A stretch of 64,000 nucleotides of DNA from Symbiodinium sp. CCMP2592 (GCA_905221615.1 CAJNDT010001857.1:1-64000), one strand, 5' to 3'. Shown: positions 17,527-26,114, numbered from the stretch's first letter. A program made the numbers and translations. The notes: generated by a model from the sequence alone, not told the origin.

Positions 17527-17746
17527 GCTGCTTGGGTCCTACCAAAAGTGTGTTCGAGAGCCTTGAGGGGGGGTGGGGGGGGAAAAACAGTTCGACTCTG
17601 AACGCTTGAATCCTTGCGGACATGTGATTGACGATTTCACTTGAGCTTGATTTTACCTCGGCTTGATTTTAGATTGAGTGCTTGATCACTGTACAGTGTG
17701 AACGAGATCCTTGCACGGCAAAGTTACGACTCAAGTTCTTTTGTGA
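17527..17746 (+). repeat. Split direct repeat A1
   Basis: The repeat starts GCTGCTTGGGTCC and ends CTTTTGTGA. It is repeated at 25577-25797, which has one extra G in the G run. It includes G7-T-G8 (17567-17582), then AAAAACAGTTCGACTCTG. The recombinase frame starts 56 bases downstream, so A1 probably carries the promoter and leader. Confidence 0.95.
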
Positions 17747-17802
17747 GTGGGTGGGCGTAGGGGACCTCCGGCGCTATGGCTCACCATGAGTGAATTCCGG
17801 CA

Positions 17803-19797
17803 ATGGGCTCGGAGTGGCAGCAGCTTCGAGAGATCAACCCTGTTTTCTGCGAGCGTGTTTCGAAGGTCTTCTTGCATATTGGAAACTTTTGCTTGGCTGC
17901 AGCTACGCTTGAGGATGTACAGGCAATCGTGGATGATTCGATGAGTGATGTTCTTAAGATTGAGGATCGTGTGGCGCTTACAGAGTCAGTGCATAAGTGG
18001 TGCGCGCTTCATCAAGGGACAGTGGAAAGGACTGTTCGCGAGATCGGGCAGAATGTCCGACGTGGGCCTTATATCCGTCGTGGGCCCAGTGTGACGGCTG
18101 CCGATTTGTATGAGGGGCTTTTGGCTTCTGACCCTGTGCTGGGTTTGGCTGCTCTTGAGAAGAAGTTAAAGCTTCGCAAAGCTGGAACAGGGGCGCGTGT
18201 GGAAGCAGAGGACTTGTGCAGGCGCCGCTGGGGTCTCAAGCTCGCGGGCTACATCCAGGAGGCGGATCTGCCAGCATCTGAGAGAATTGGGTCGCTGGCT
18301 GACGCGGAATCGGCCTGGCTACGGGCTTTCGGTAGCAGGCGCGGCAAGACCTTGAAGAATCGGGCTCGCACGTGGGAGCCGGTGCGCGAGTGGATGATTC
18401 AGGCGACCGGGAAACCTTGGCCAGGAGACGCATCGCTGTTGCTGCAGTACTTTGATGAGAGGCATCAGATCAGGCCGATGGGGAAGACTGTTCCGCAGAG
18501 TATCTTGTCAAGCCTCGGTTTGCTGGAGCTGGTTGGGCAGAGGCCTTCAGCAGATAGGCTGTCGGAGGATCCTTTACTTGTGGAGTCTGTGAAGGCATGG
18601 ACGATGCAATTGGAGACAGGTGCCGAGCCGGTCAAGCAGGCGGAGCTCGTTACGGTGGCAATGGTGCTCTCGGCTGAGATTCTGCTGGTGAAGGTCGGGA
18701 CACCCCCGGGGCTGCGGTTCGGATGCTTCATTTTCTTGCTTATGTGTTGGGGAACGCTGCGATGTGACGATATACAGGGGATCGATCCTTCGAGTGTTAC
18801 GCTGTCACAGCTTGGAATGAAATTTGTTCTTTCCCGGACCAAGACCTCTGGACCTGGAAAACGGATCGGGCAGCTGCACGGATACCTTGTGAGGAGCATA
18901 AGCCTTTCTGGCTATGACTGGATTGCGCATTCATGCAAACTCTTGATGAGCGAGGATTTCAAGTTTGCTCGGGATTTCTTGTGTCCAGACATTGGTGAGT
19001 CGTGGGAAGTCAAATCGAGGGAGTACGTTGGAGCAGAGGGGGTCGCCAACCTTGTACGACGTGTGATCCTGGAGCTGCCGGTCCCGGGGAAGAAAGATGG
19101 AGTCTGGGGTCTGAGCAAGACAACGAAGCTGGTTCCAAAGGAGCTGGCGCTCTTCTGGTCCGGGCACTCGCCGAGGCATTTCCTTCCATCCTTGGCGGCA
19201 GCAATTGGGATCGACGAAAAGAAGCGCGACTTTCTCGGACGGTGGGCGGCTGCCCGGCAGGGGTCAACCGCTTATGTGCTGACGGCCAGACAAATTATAC
19301 AGCAAGTTCAGGCTGAGGTGTGCGAGACACTCTTGACTGGGAAGAACCAGCCCGGCTACATCGAGGAGGAGCTGCTTCTTCGCTTAAAGGCGTTTGCGGA
19401 GCAACATGGAGTTTCTAACGGGGCTGTTGCACGCCACAATGTCATGGTGTGGTGTGCACTCAACTTGTGCTGGAGTCTTCAAGGAAAGTTTCCGGCAATT
19501 GCAGTTGACCCCGGAAGCCATCAGCAAGCGGTGGCCGAGCCACCGAAGGACCAGCCGGCGCCTTCTCCGGAGGATGCAGATGCGCCATACTTTGTTGTTG
19601 TGAGTCGTAGTGGGCACAGACGTCTTCACATGTCGCGCACTTGTGCTGTAAGGCAGGAGCGTTGCTTGGAGACCATTCCTTTGTACAGCATCACTCAGGA
19701 TTCTGCAGATGCAATTTGTAAGTTATGCAGGCCCCGGCTAAAGGAGCAAGGGGCGGTCAGCAGTGAGTCCGCATCCTCAGATGCAGTGGAGCCGTGA
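17803..19797 (+). CDS. Tyrosine recombinase of the nested element
   Basis: The frame has 664 residues and is intact. The C-terminal half has the tyrosine-recombinase signature: R320 in WGTLRCDDI, lysines in RTKTSGPGKR (about 343-351) that could supply the catalytic Lys, H455-S-P-R458 in WSGHSPRH, W481 in the position of the second His, and Y491 in GSTAYVL as nucleophile. The N-terminal half (about 1-290) is helical and probably binds DNA; it is not otherwise recognised. After the catalytic domain a tail of about 170 residues ends in a His/Cys-rich part (RLHMSRTCAV, then AICKLCRPRL) that may bind zinc. The role is integration of the circular DNA copy through A/B repeat junctions. It lies directly behind A1 on the same strand as Gag and Pol. 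In the DIRS-order elements I know, the recombinase is usually last or on the other strand, so the order is odd. Confidence 0.88.
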   Translation: MGSEWQQLREINPVFCERVSKVFLHIGNFCLAAATLEDVQAIVDDSMSDVLKIEDRVALTESVHKWCALHQGTVERTVREIGQNVRRGPYIRRGPSVTAADLYEGLLASDPVLGLAALEKKLKLRKAGTGARVEAEDLCRRRWGLKLAGYIQEADLPASERIGSLADAESAWLRAFGSRRGKTLKNRARTWEPVREWMIQATGKPWPGDASLLLQYFDERHQIRPMGKTVPQSILSSLGLLELVGQRPSADRLSEDPLLVESVKAWTMQLETGAEPVKQAELVTVAMVLSAEILLVKVGTPPGLRFGCFIFLLMCWGTLRCDDIQGIDPSSVTLSQLGMKFVLSRTKTSGPGKRIGQLHGYLVRSISLSGYDWIAHSCKLLMSEDFKFARDFLCPDIGESWEVKSREYVGAEGVANLVRRVILELPVPGKKDGVWGLSKTTKLVPKELALFWSGHSPRHFLPSLAAAIGIDEKKRDFLGRWAAARQGSTAYVLTARQIIQQVQAEVCETLLTGKNQPGYIEEELLLRLKAFAEQHGVSNGAVARHNVMVWCALNLCWSLQGKFPAIAVDPGSHQQAVAEPPKDQPAPSPEDADAPYFVVVSRSGHRRLHMSRTCAVRQERCLETIPLYSITQDSADAICKLCRPRLKEQGAVSSESASSDAVEP

Positions 19798-20070
19798 CAC
19801 ATGAGGGGGTGAAAATTTCGTCGCATCAGGGGCTTGTCCCGTGAGTCAAAGCAGGAAGTACTTCGGTTGTGCCACGTCCCGTGAGCATCAGATTGGGACA
19901 TTGCATCAGATTGAGAAGAGCCGCAGTCACGTCAGTATCAGGTGCAGTGCTTTGACATGTCTTTCTTGTCTTAACGTTGTGCGAATTGAGGTGAGCCAAT
20001 CAGACTCTTCAGACACTGTGGCATTTCTTCACACAGTGTGTTCGGTGGTAGCTTGCAGTGAGTTCCAGAC
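19798..20070 (+). other. Spacer between recombinase and Gag
   Basis: The spacer is 273 bp and closed in the recombinase frame (TGA a few codons after the gene). Short direct repeats occur: GTCCCGTGAG twice (about 19836 and 19878) and GCATCAGATTG twice (about 19885 and 19903). It may hold a promoter or a trans-splicing acceptor for the Gag-Pol message; nothing specific can be shown. Confidence 0.4.
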
Positions 20071-21444
20071 ATGGATTTGCCAGCTGGAGTGAGTGAGGAA
20101 GCGGCTTCGAAGTTCTTGTCCAGTGAAGTCGATGCTGAACTTGCACACATCCTTCAGGAAGCTGGAGTCCCGCTTGGATTGCAGTACAAACTCACACAGT
20201 CTTTCAAGACTGTGAGGCGGTTTCAGTCTTATGAGGACACCCGTGCAGGGATACGAGATGCATTGAAGAACGATTTCGCTCTGGAGCCTACCACTCTTGA
20301 TAAGCGCGCTGGGATCTCAGCTGTGATTAGTGCTTGGGAGGCATGTCAACAATTTGCCGCGAAAGAGCAGGAGCTTCGCGCGGAAGCGCGCGTGTTGGGG
20401 GTTTCAAGGCCCGTCACACAGACAGATCGGAGTGCGATGAGAGCCGCCTTCGAGGCGACCCACGGCAGGCTTGAAGATGCACATGAGCCTTCCGAGGATT
20501 ACATCTCATGCAAGATGGAGGAGCTTGAGGCTCATGAGCCGACGGCTTCGCCGCTGTCCGAGGTTACATCACGCAAGACTGTGAAGACTCAGGGGATCCA
20601 GACTGCAGTCGATTCTTCAGGCCATGTTCGTATCGTGCGGACAAAGGTCAAGGGATCATTGCCTCAGGGCACTGAGGAATTGCGCACGGTGATGCGTGTT
20701 GAGTGCAACTTGTGGTGCTTCTTGGCGACCAAGTATCGCAACCGCGAGCTCTTGCGAGGCATGGACCCCGAGTGCTGGAATCAGTATGTTGCTTTTCTGC
20801 TGTCTGACAAGGTTTACCTTCTGAAGGTGCCGATGGCAGGGGGCAAGGGCAATCAGACCGAACATGTACCATTGCGGCCCCCTTGGTCAGTGTTGCTGAA
20901 TTTCGAGTTTGAGTTGCGAAAGGAGGCAATCAAACGGGCTGTACAGGGCAATCGGCCTTTGAAGGATACACTCGTGGAGGTGACGTCCGATGCTCAGCTC
21001 AAGGAGCAGTATTTCACATCGCCCATTGCCCTTCAGCAGGTTGCACCTCCACCGCGGCCAGATCCTTTCTGGCCACAGCGACGGTTCCGACAGTGGGACA
21101 ATGATTGGTCCGAGAGCCCGGCCAAGTGGCAGCGAACAGGCAAAGGACGTGGCCATGGAAAGGGCAAGAACGGCAAGGGGGGCAAGGCCAACCGCGATGA
21201 ATCCAAGGGCGATGGCAAGGGCCTCGGCGGTGGCAAGGGCAAGAGTGATCATGCGCTCTGGACACACACGCCGGATGGACGTCAGATTTGTTTTCCATAT
21301 AACGCTCAGGGTTGTGATGGCAGCTGCGGTCGAGTTCATGTATGTCGCGTCCGAGGGTGCATGCAGTCCCATCCGATGTGGCAGCATTTCCAGAGCTTGG
21401 CAGCAAAGGCGGCAGCACCGACCGGGGCGCAAGCCACCAACTGA
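20071..21444 (+). CDS. Gag-like protein of the nested element
   Basis: The frame has 457 residues and starts MDLPAGVSEEAA. A helical N-terminal part (1-130) is followed by an acidic linker. A folded part (about 190-320) has WCFLATKYRNRELLRGM and WNQYVAFLLSDKVYLLKV. A basic G/K-rich segment (about 350-392) leads to a CCCH-type finger: C407, C415, C419, H423 (spacing 7-3-3), followed by further Cys and His residues (CRVRGCMQSH). A basic segment plus a zinc finger fits an RNA-binding nucleocapsid. The stop is UGA followed by C, and Pol continues in the same frame directly after it, so a Gag-Pol fusion of 1722 residues would arise by readthrough. I chose the ATG at 20071 because it is the first one followed by a continuous frame. 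Confidence 0.75.
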   Translation: MDLPAGVSEEAASKFLSSEVDAELAHILQEAGVPLGLQYKLTQSFKTVRRFQSYEDTRAGIRDALKNDFALEPTTLDKRAGISAVISAWEACQQFAAKEQELRAEARVLGVSRPVTQTDRSAMRAAFEATHGRLEDAHEPSEDYISCKMEELEAHEPTASPLSEVTSRKTVKTQGIQTAVDSSGHVRIVRTKVKGSLPQGTEELRTVMRVECNLWCFLATKYRNRELLRGMDPECWNQYVAFLLSDKVYLLKVPMAGGKGNQTEHVPLRPPWSVLLNFEFELRKEAIKRAVQGNRPLKDTLVEVTSDAQLKEQYFTSPIALQQVAPPPRPDPFWPQRRFRQWDNDWSESPAKWQRTGKGRGHGKGKNGKGGKANRDESKGDGKGLGGGKGKSDHALWTHTPDGRQICFPYNAQGCDGSCGRVHVCRVRGCMQSHPMWQHFQSLAAKAAAPTGAQATN

Positions 21445-21447
21445 CGT
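21442..21447 (+). promoter_or_regulatory. Candidate UGA readthrough site between Gag and Pol
   Basis: TGACGT: the Gag stop is TGA followed by C, the context known to be leakiest for eukaryotic readthrough. Pol is in the same frame, and there is no other stop down to 25237. In the Pol frame the first ATG is at 22003, after the methyltransferase motifs, so an AUG-initiated Pol would lack that domain. A GTG at 21460 is the only near-start before motif I. Confidence 0.55.
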
Positions 21448-24400
21448 TCCAAACTCACCGTGCTGTATCTTTTCGCTGGGCAGGCACGGGATGGAGATAT
21501 CCGATCACACTTACAGCAGCTCTGCACGTCGCGGGGACTGGATTTAATTTTGCATGAGTTTGATTTGCTGCGGGGTCCTGAACAGGACCTATCGTCGCAC
21601 AGGCTTTGGGAGCGTCTTTTCAAGGACATTTCATCTGGAGCCTATGATATCCTTATTTTGAGCCCGCCTTGTTCCACTTTTTCGCGGGCTAGACATCGTT
21701 TTGCGGGGGCATTTGGCCCACGCCCACTTCGTTCACATGGCCATCTGCTGGGTTTTCCTTGGTTGCGTGATTCAGATCGCACAAAAGTTGAGCTGGCGAA
21801 TTTCTTCGTGCAACAATCTTTTGAGGCCATCCGTTTACAGAGGCAGCAGGGCTTGTACTTCATTCTGGAGCACCCTGAGGATCTGGGCCGTGTGCCGTCT
21901 GGTGAGAGGCCTGCTTCCATTTGGTCTTTTGATGAGGTTCGTCAGATTTGCGCTGGAGGCGATGTCAGTTGCTGGGCATTGCATCAATGCCTTTTCGGGG
22001 CTATGTCTTGCAAACCCACTCGCTTGTTATCCAATCTGCCCGGAGCATTGAACTTTGGGATACAGATGCCATGTTTCAATGATGACGGGGACTACGTGGG
22101 GCCGCTCTTGCGCTGTCCGCATTCACATGCAGATCGAGCCTGCGGTTTTCAGGATGGCACTTGGAAATCGGCCGCCACGGCGGCTTACCCTTCGGAGTTC
22201 GCTGCTTTCTTCGCCCGTCTCTCTTTGAGTGTGATGCCTGAGCTGAGGGCCGTGGCTGACTCCGACCTGATCCCAGCCAACATCCCTTCATCCGCCGAGG
22301 CCTTTGCCACGGAGTGCATCGCACGCGGTTCTTTCGATCGTGCTTCAGTTCAGATTCTTTTCGACTTGCTTCCTAAGACTCGGCCTCATAAGATCACGGG
22401 CAGTGCAGAACCTGGCACCGCTTTCTTTGGAGGCACTGTGCACCAGGAGGGTCTCACCGCACCGCGGTCCACTTGTTTTACATTCCCCGAGTCCATGCGT
22501 GTGATCAATGCTTTTCTTCACTCCGTGGACCCGCACCACCGTTACGCTGCTTTTGTTCTCACAAAGAACGTGACTAGTGAGGTTCATCGTGATCCGCGAA
22601 ATGCAGCTGTGCCCAACATGATTGTGGCAATTTCCTCCTTTACTGATGGTGGCATTTGGATACAGGATGACTCAGGTACCCAGGTGCGATCCTTTCACGG
22701 CTCGCCCGTCACAGGCACTGTACACTCCTTACAAGATGGACCCGTCTACCTGGATGCCCGTGGATGTTTGCATGCTACCCAACCTTGGGTTGGGGATCGT
22801 CTCATCGCCATTGCATACACCCCTCAGTACATGCACCTGCTCTCTGTTGATGATTCGGCTTTTCTGGCTTCATTGGGCTTTCCTGTCTTGGATTCCTCTC
22901 CTGCGGGGGGGGAGGCACCAGCGGAATCCTTCGTTTCCTCAGACAACTTCACCTTGGCTGCAGCAGTGCCGGCGATAGACAACTCAGGCACTGGAGATGC
23001 TCAGGAGGTCGTGGTGATCGATCATGAGGAGTCGGCCAGGGAAGCTTTTGACCCCAAGACTAGTCGCGCTTTCGGGCAGCCCATGATCTGCAAGTTTGAA
23101 ATGGGCAAGCAAGAGTTTGTGGACGGCTTCGGGTTGTGTTCGCCTGGCCGTTGGGCTCCCGAGGCGAGAGAGAAGTTGGCGTCGAGTGATGAGGTGGCAC
23201 ATGCAGAGGGAATTCGCGGATTGCTACGAGACTTTGTGATTGATCAGCTGAAAGACCCCAAGGACATGGCGTTCCGTCTCGCGACGGGCCATGTGAAGAA
23301 TTCTCCTTTCGCGGAGTCTGCCTTGCAGAAGTTGAGGCAGAGGATCGTCGGGTTGATCCCAGGGGCGCCTTCAGACCTGTTGCGTGTTCCCGAGCGGCAG
23401 CCGTTCCACTTGTACTTGCTGGCCGAGTCGCTGAGGCTACTTGGTGACCCCGACTGGGAGATTCTTGTGCAGGGGGAAGAGTGTTATGCCGAGGGGATGC
23501 CGGTGGGCTTCGACTCGCCACTGCCAACGGCGCCGCAGGTGTTCCGGCCGAGGGACCGCTTCCGCAAGCTGGATGAGAGTGAGTTTGAACCGCAGATGCA
23601 GAACTACTCTTCTGCCGAGCTGTCTTCAGATAAGATCGAAGAGCACTTCAGGGCTGAGGAGCGGGAAGGCTTGATGGTGGCGACGACTGAAGGGGCCGTG
23701 AAGGCGGAGTACGGCGAGGGGCGACTTCTGGTGGCCGCCATGGGGGCCATTCTTAAACCAAGTGGTGATGTCCGCCCTCTTCACGACGCCACCCACGGCG
23801 TCCGCTTGAACAATGGTATAAGGATTGCAGACAAACTCGAAGTGCCTGGACCTGCGGAAATCATCGAGACCGTGTCCAGGGCGCGGCAGGATTTCGGCGT
23901 CCCCTTCTCCATTGCGGCGGACATTGCCAAGGCACACAGGAGGTCCAAAATACGACGATGCGACTGGCCTTTGTTGGGCTGCCGGACTTCGTCTGCATCT
24001 AAAGTGATTTGGCTTAATTGCGTAGGAACTTTCGGGGTAAGTTCAGCTGCGATCCTTTGGGCCAGATTGTTCGGATGCATCGGACGCTGGGTCTTGAGAG
24101 TGATGGGACGGCTCTGGAATGTGCAGATTGTGTACGTTGATGACCTTCATATCGTGGTGACTGGTCCCGACAAATACGTGGTGCTCTGGATGATCTTGGC
24201 TGCTTACGAGGTGCTGGGCACGCCGTTTTCTTACCGGAAGTTTCACGGTGGTGTTGAATGCGAGTTCGTGGGCTACTGGCTTTCTTACCGAGAGAGTGCC
24301 GCCGGGATTTCGCTCAAGAGGACGCGCTGGGTTCTTGATTGGATCGACAATGCCGAGGCGAACAACTGGTTCGTCACGGGTCGGCGCTTTGCCGAATTCC

Positions 24401-25239
24401 TTGGACGGCTCAACTTTGTTTCCAGGGTGTTGACTTGGATCAAACCTTTTCTTGCACCGCTGTATGCTTTTGATGCCGTCTTGCAGAAGGGGACTGTGGC
24501 GAGGATTCCGGAGATGGTCTTCGTGTCGCTTGTTTATATCAGGGAACAGCTTGCGGAGTCCAGGGGACTCCACAGTGTGCTCCAGGATTGGCGGGCGCCG
24601 CGCGAGAGTTTCAGGACGGATGCCAAATGCACAAACGGCTTGGTGGTGCTCGGCGGCTACTCGCTTGAGAATGGGACGGACCCGTCAGTTGCACGCTGGT
24701 TCTGCCTCGATGTGTCGCAACAGGATCTGCCTTGCCTCTTCAAAGATGACGGCGATAGCCAATGGGCATCGACGAGTGCGGAGTTGCTGGCCTCGCTTGC
24801 TGCGTTGAAAGTTTTCGATCACCTGGAAAAGGAGACGTCGGGTGTGCACGACAACATCAGGACTGTGGTTTGCGGCGGAACTGACAATTCTTCGACTGGC
24901 AAGCTGCAGAAGAAGGGCTCGAGCACTAAGTGGCCGTTGATGGGCATCCAGATGGCTTGTGCAGCGGCTTTGCATAAAGTGAACAAGCAGCTCACGCTGC
25001 AGTGGAGGCCTAGAGATGAGAACACTTTGTCGGATGCCATCACCAACCACGACTTCTCGAGTTTCTGCCCGGAGCTGAGAGTTCCTTTGAAGCTGGACGA
25101 TCTGCCGCTTGATATTTTCCTTCGCATGGTCCACTCCAGGAGTGCTTTCTTGGATTCGCGTGTCAGCTTGCAGCGATTGGTTTCGAGGGAGTCGGCAATG
25201 TCTCGCCGGGAGAAGGAGACGAGCAAAACACCTTGGTGA
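21445..25239 (+). CDS. Pol: C5-methyltransferase-like, TET/JBP-like dioxygenase-like, RT, RNase H
   Basis: Numbering is from the GTG at 21460 (1259 residues). Residues 1-250 are methyltransferase-like: motif I LYLFAGQARDGD (2-13), motif IV SPPCSTFSRA with catalytic-type C71, motif VI FILEHPED with E137; motifs VIII-X are not recognised. Residues about 330-470 resemble a 2-oxoglutarate/Fe(II) dioxygenase of the TET/JBP type: H376-R-D378 then N381, a strand with SSFTDGGIWIQDD, then H438 and R447 in HATQPWVGDRLIAIAYTP. Residues about 470-735 are a linker of unknown role. RT lies at about 740-960, with ILKPSGDVRPLHD, D821 in SIAADIAKAHR and YVDD at 892-895. RNase H lies at about 1045-1200, with D1054, E1108, D1142 and D1192. 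No break is seen. Expected roles are reverse transcription and RNA removal; methylation or oxidation of cytosine in the DNA copy is inference. Confidence 0.85.
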   Translation, partial: RSKLTVLYLFAGQARDGDIRSHLQQLCTSRGLDLILHEFDLLRGPEQDLSSHRLWERLFKDISSGAYDILILSPPCSTFSRARHRFAGAFGPRPLRSHGHLLGFPWLRDSDRTKVELANFFVQQSFEAIRLQRQQGLYFILEHPEDLGRVPSGERPASIWSFDEVRQICAGGDVSCWALHQCLFGAMSCKPTRLLSNLPGALNFGIQMPCFNDDGDYVGPLLRCPHSHADRACGFQDGTWKSAATAAYPSEFAAFFARLSLSVMPELRAVADSDLIPANIPSSAEAFATECIARGSFDRASVQILFDLLPKTRPHKITGSAEPGTAFFGGTVHQEGLTAPRSTCFTFPESMRVINAFLHSVDPHHRYAAFVLTKNVTSEVHRDPRNAAVPNMIVAISSFTDGGIWIQDDSGTQVRSFHGSPVTGTVHSLQDGPVYLDARGCLHATQPWVGDRLIAIAYTPQYMHLLSVDDSAFLASLGFPVLDSSPAGGEAPAESFVSSDNFTLAAAVPAIDNSGTGDAQEVVVIDHEESAREAFDPKTSRAFGQPMICKFEMGKQEFVDGFGLCSPGRWAPEAREKLASSDEVAHAEGIRGLLRDFVIDQLKDPKDMAFRLATGHVKNSPFAESALQKLRQRIVGLIPGAPSDLLRVPERQPFHLYLLAESLRLLGDPDWEILVQGEECYAEGMPVGFDSPLPTAPQVFRPRDRFRKLDESEFEPQMQNYSSAELSSDKIEEHFRAEEREGLMVATTEGAVKAEYGEGRLLVAAMGAILKPSGDVRPLHDATHGVRLNNGIRIADKLEVPGPAEIIETVSRARQDFGVPFSIAADIAKAHRRSKIRRCDWPLLGCRTSSASKVIWLNCVGTFGVSSAAILWARLFGCIGRWVLRVMGRLWNVQIVYVDDLHIVVTGPDKYVVLWMILAAYEVLGTPFSYRKFHGGVECEFVGYWLSYRESAAGISLKRTRWVLDWIDNAEANNWFVTGRRFAEFLGRLNFVSRVLTWIKPFLAPLYAFDAVLQKGTVARIPEMVFVSLVYIREQLAESRGLHSVLQDWRAPRESFRTDAKCTNGLVVLGGYSLENGTDPSVARWFCLDVSQQDLPCLFKDDGDSQWASTSAELLASLAALKVFDHLEKETSGVHDNIRTVVCGGTDNSSTGKLQKKGSSTKWPLMGIQMACAAALHKVNKQLTLQWRPRDENTLSDAITNHDFSSFCPELRVPLKLDDLPLDIFLRMVHSRSAFLDSRVSLQRLVSRESAMSRREKETSKTPW

Positions 25240-25274
25240 TCCTTCACATGTCGGACTGGCTGCCTTCCTTCGGG

Positions 25275-25576
25275 GGGGGTCTCGAGGCAACTGCGACCGT
25301 CATGTGAACATGTGGTCCAGGCTTCAGACGGCAAGATCCAGTTCGACGCACCGATTGAAAACAATGGTCTTCGAGTATGCCTTCGATTGCGCGATGCCTC
25401 AAGAGTGATTCTGAGCAACTGCATGTTCGATCGTTTACTGCTTGAGCTTTGGTGTGGAACCTTGGTGAATGCATTCGAGCGTCAGATGCAGTTGATTTTC
25501 CAACGACTTTGATTTCCCTTAAAAACCCGACCCTAACCCTCAAGGCTCAAAGGTTCGACTCAAGGCGTGAGAACAC
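25275..25576 (+). repeat. Split direct repeat B1
   Basis: The repeat starts GGGGGTCTCGAGGCAACTGC about 35 bases after the Pol stop and ends GGCGTGAGAACAC, directly abutting A2. It is repeated at 25814-26114 with one A fewer in the ACCCGACC region. It contains GACCCTAACCCTCAAGG, a telomere-like string. Confidence 0.95.
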
Positions 25577-25797
25577 GCTGCTTGGGTCCTACCAAAAGTG
25601 TGTTCGAGAGCCTTGAGGGGGGGTGGGGGGGGGAAAAACAGTTCGACTCTGAACGCTTGAATCCTTGCGGACATGTGATTGACGATTTCACTTGAGCTTG
25701 ATTTTACCTCGGCTTGATTTTAGATTGAGTGCTTGATCACTGTACAGTGTGAACGAGATCCTTGCACGGCAAAGTTACGACTCAAGTTCTTTTGTGA
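25577..25797 (+). repeat. Split direct repeat A2
   Basis: This is the second copy of A1 (221 bp, G7-T-G9 in place of G7-T-G8). It follows B1 without a gap, so the internal B1-A2 block is the head-to-tail junction expected of the element's circular form. Confidence 0.95.
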
Positions 25798-25813
25798 CCC
25801 GCCCTCCCACACC
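25798..25813 (+). other. 16-bp spacer between A2 and B2
   Basis: CCCGCCCTCCCACACC. Its CGCCCTCCCAC is the inverted complement, with one mismatch in 11, of GTGGGTGGGCG that directly follows A1 (17747-17757). It may mark the core where recombination joins the repeats. Confidence 0.5.
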
Positions 25814-26114
25814 GGGGGTCTCGAGGCAACTGCGACCGTCATGTGAACATGTGGTCCAGGCTTCAGACGGCAAGATCCAGTTCGACGCACCGATTGAAAA
25901 CAATGGTCTTCGAGTATGCCTTCGATTGCGCGATGCCTCAAGAGTGATTCTGAGCAACTGCATGTTCGATCGTTTACTGCTTGAGCTTTGGTGTGGAACC
26001 TTGGTGAATGCATTCGAGCGTCAGATGCAGTTGATTTTCCAACGACTTTGATTTCCCTTAAAACCCGACCCTAACCCTCAAGGCTCAAAGGTTCGACTCA
26101 AGGCGTGAGAACAC
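25814..26114 (+). repeat. Split direct repeat B2 (right end of the nested element)
   Basis: This is the second copy of B1 and ends GAGAACAC at 26114, after which the sequence diverges (CCACTTGAGCC). That divergence sets the right boundary of the element. Confidence 0.95.

Larger units (their letters stand above)
17527..26114 (+). mobile_element. Tyrosine-recombinase (DIRS-order, PAT/Ngaro-type) retrotransposon with split direct repeats
   Basis: The terminal arrangement is A1 (17527-17746), three coding frames, B1 (25275-25576), A2 (25577-25797), B2 (25814-26114). A1 and A2 are the same sequence, as are B1 and B2, each pair differing by a single homopolymer indel that I can see. This is the split-direct-repeat structure known for PAT and Ngaro elements, which replicate through a circle and integrate by tyrosine recombinase without target duplication. 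All frames are intact: recombinase (17803-19797), Gag (20071-21444), Pol (21445-25239). The intact frames and near-identical repeats suggest a recent insertion. Unusual points are the recombinase in first position, a methyltransferase-like plus dioxygenase-like extension on Pol, and a single UGA between Gag and Pol. Confidence 0.9.
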
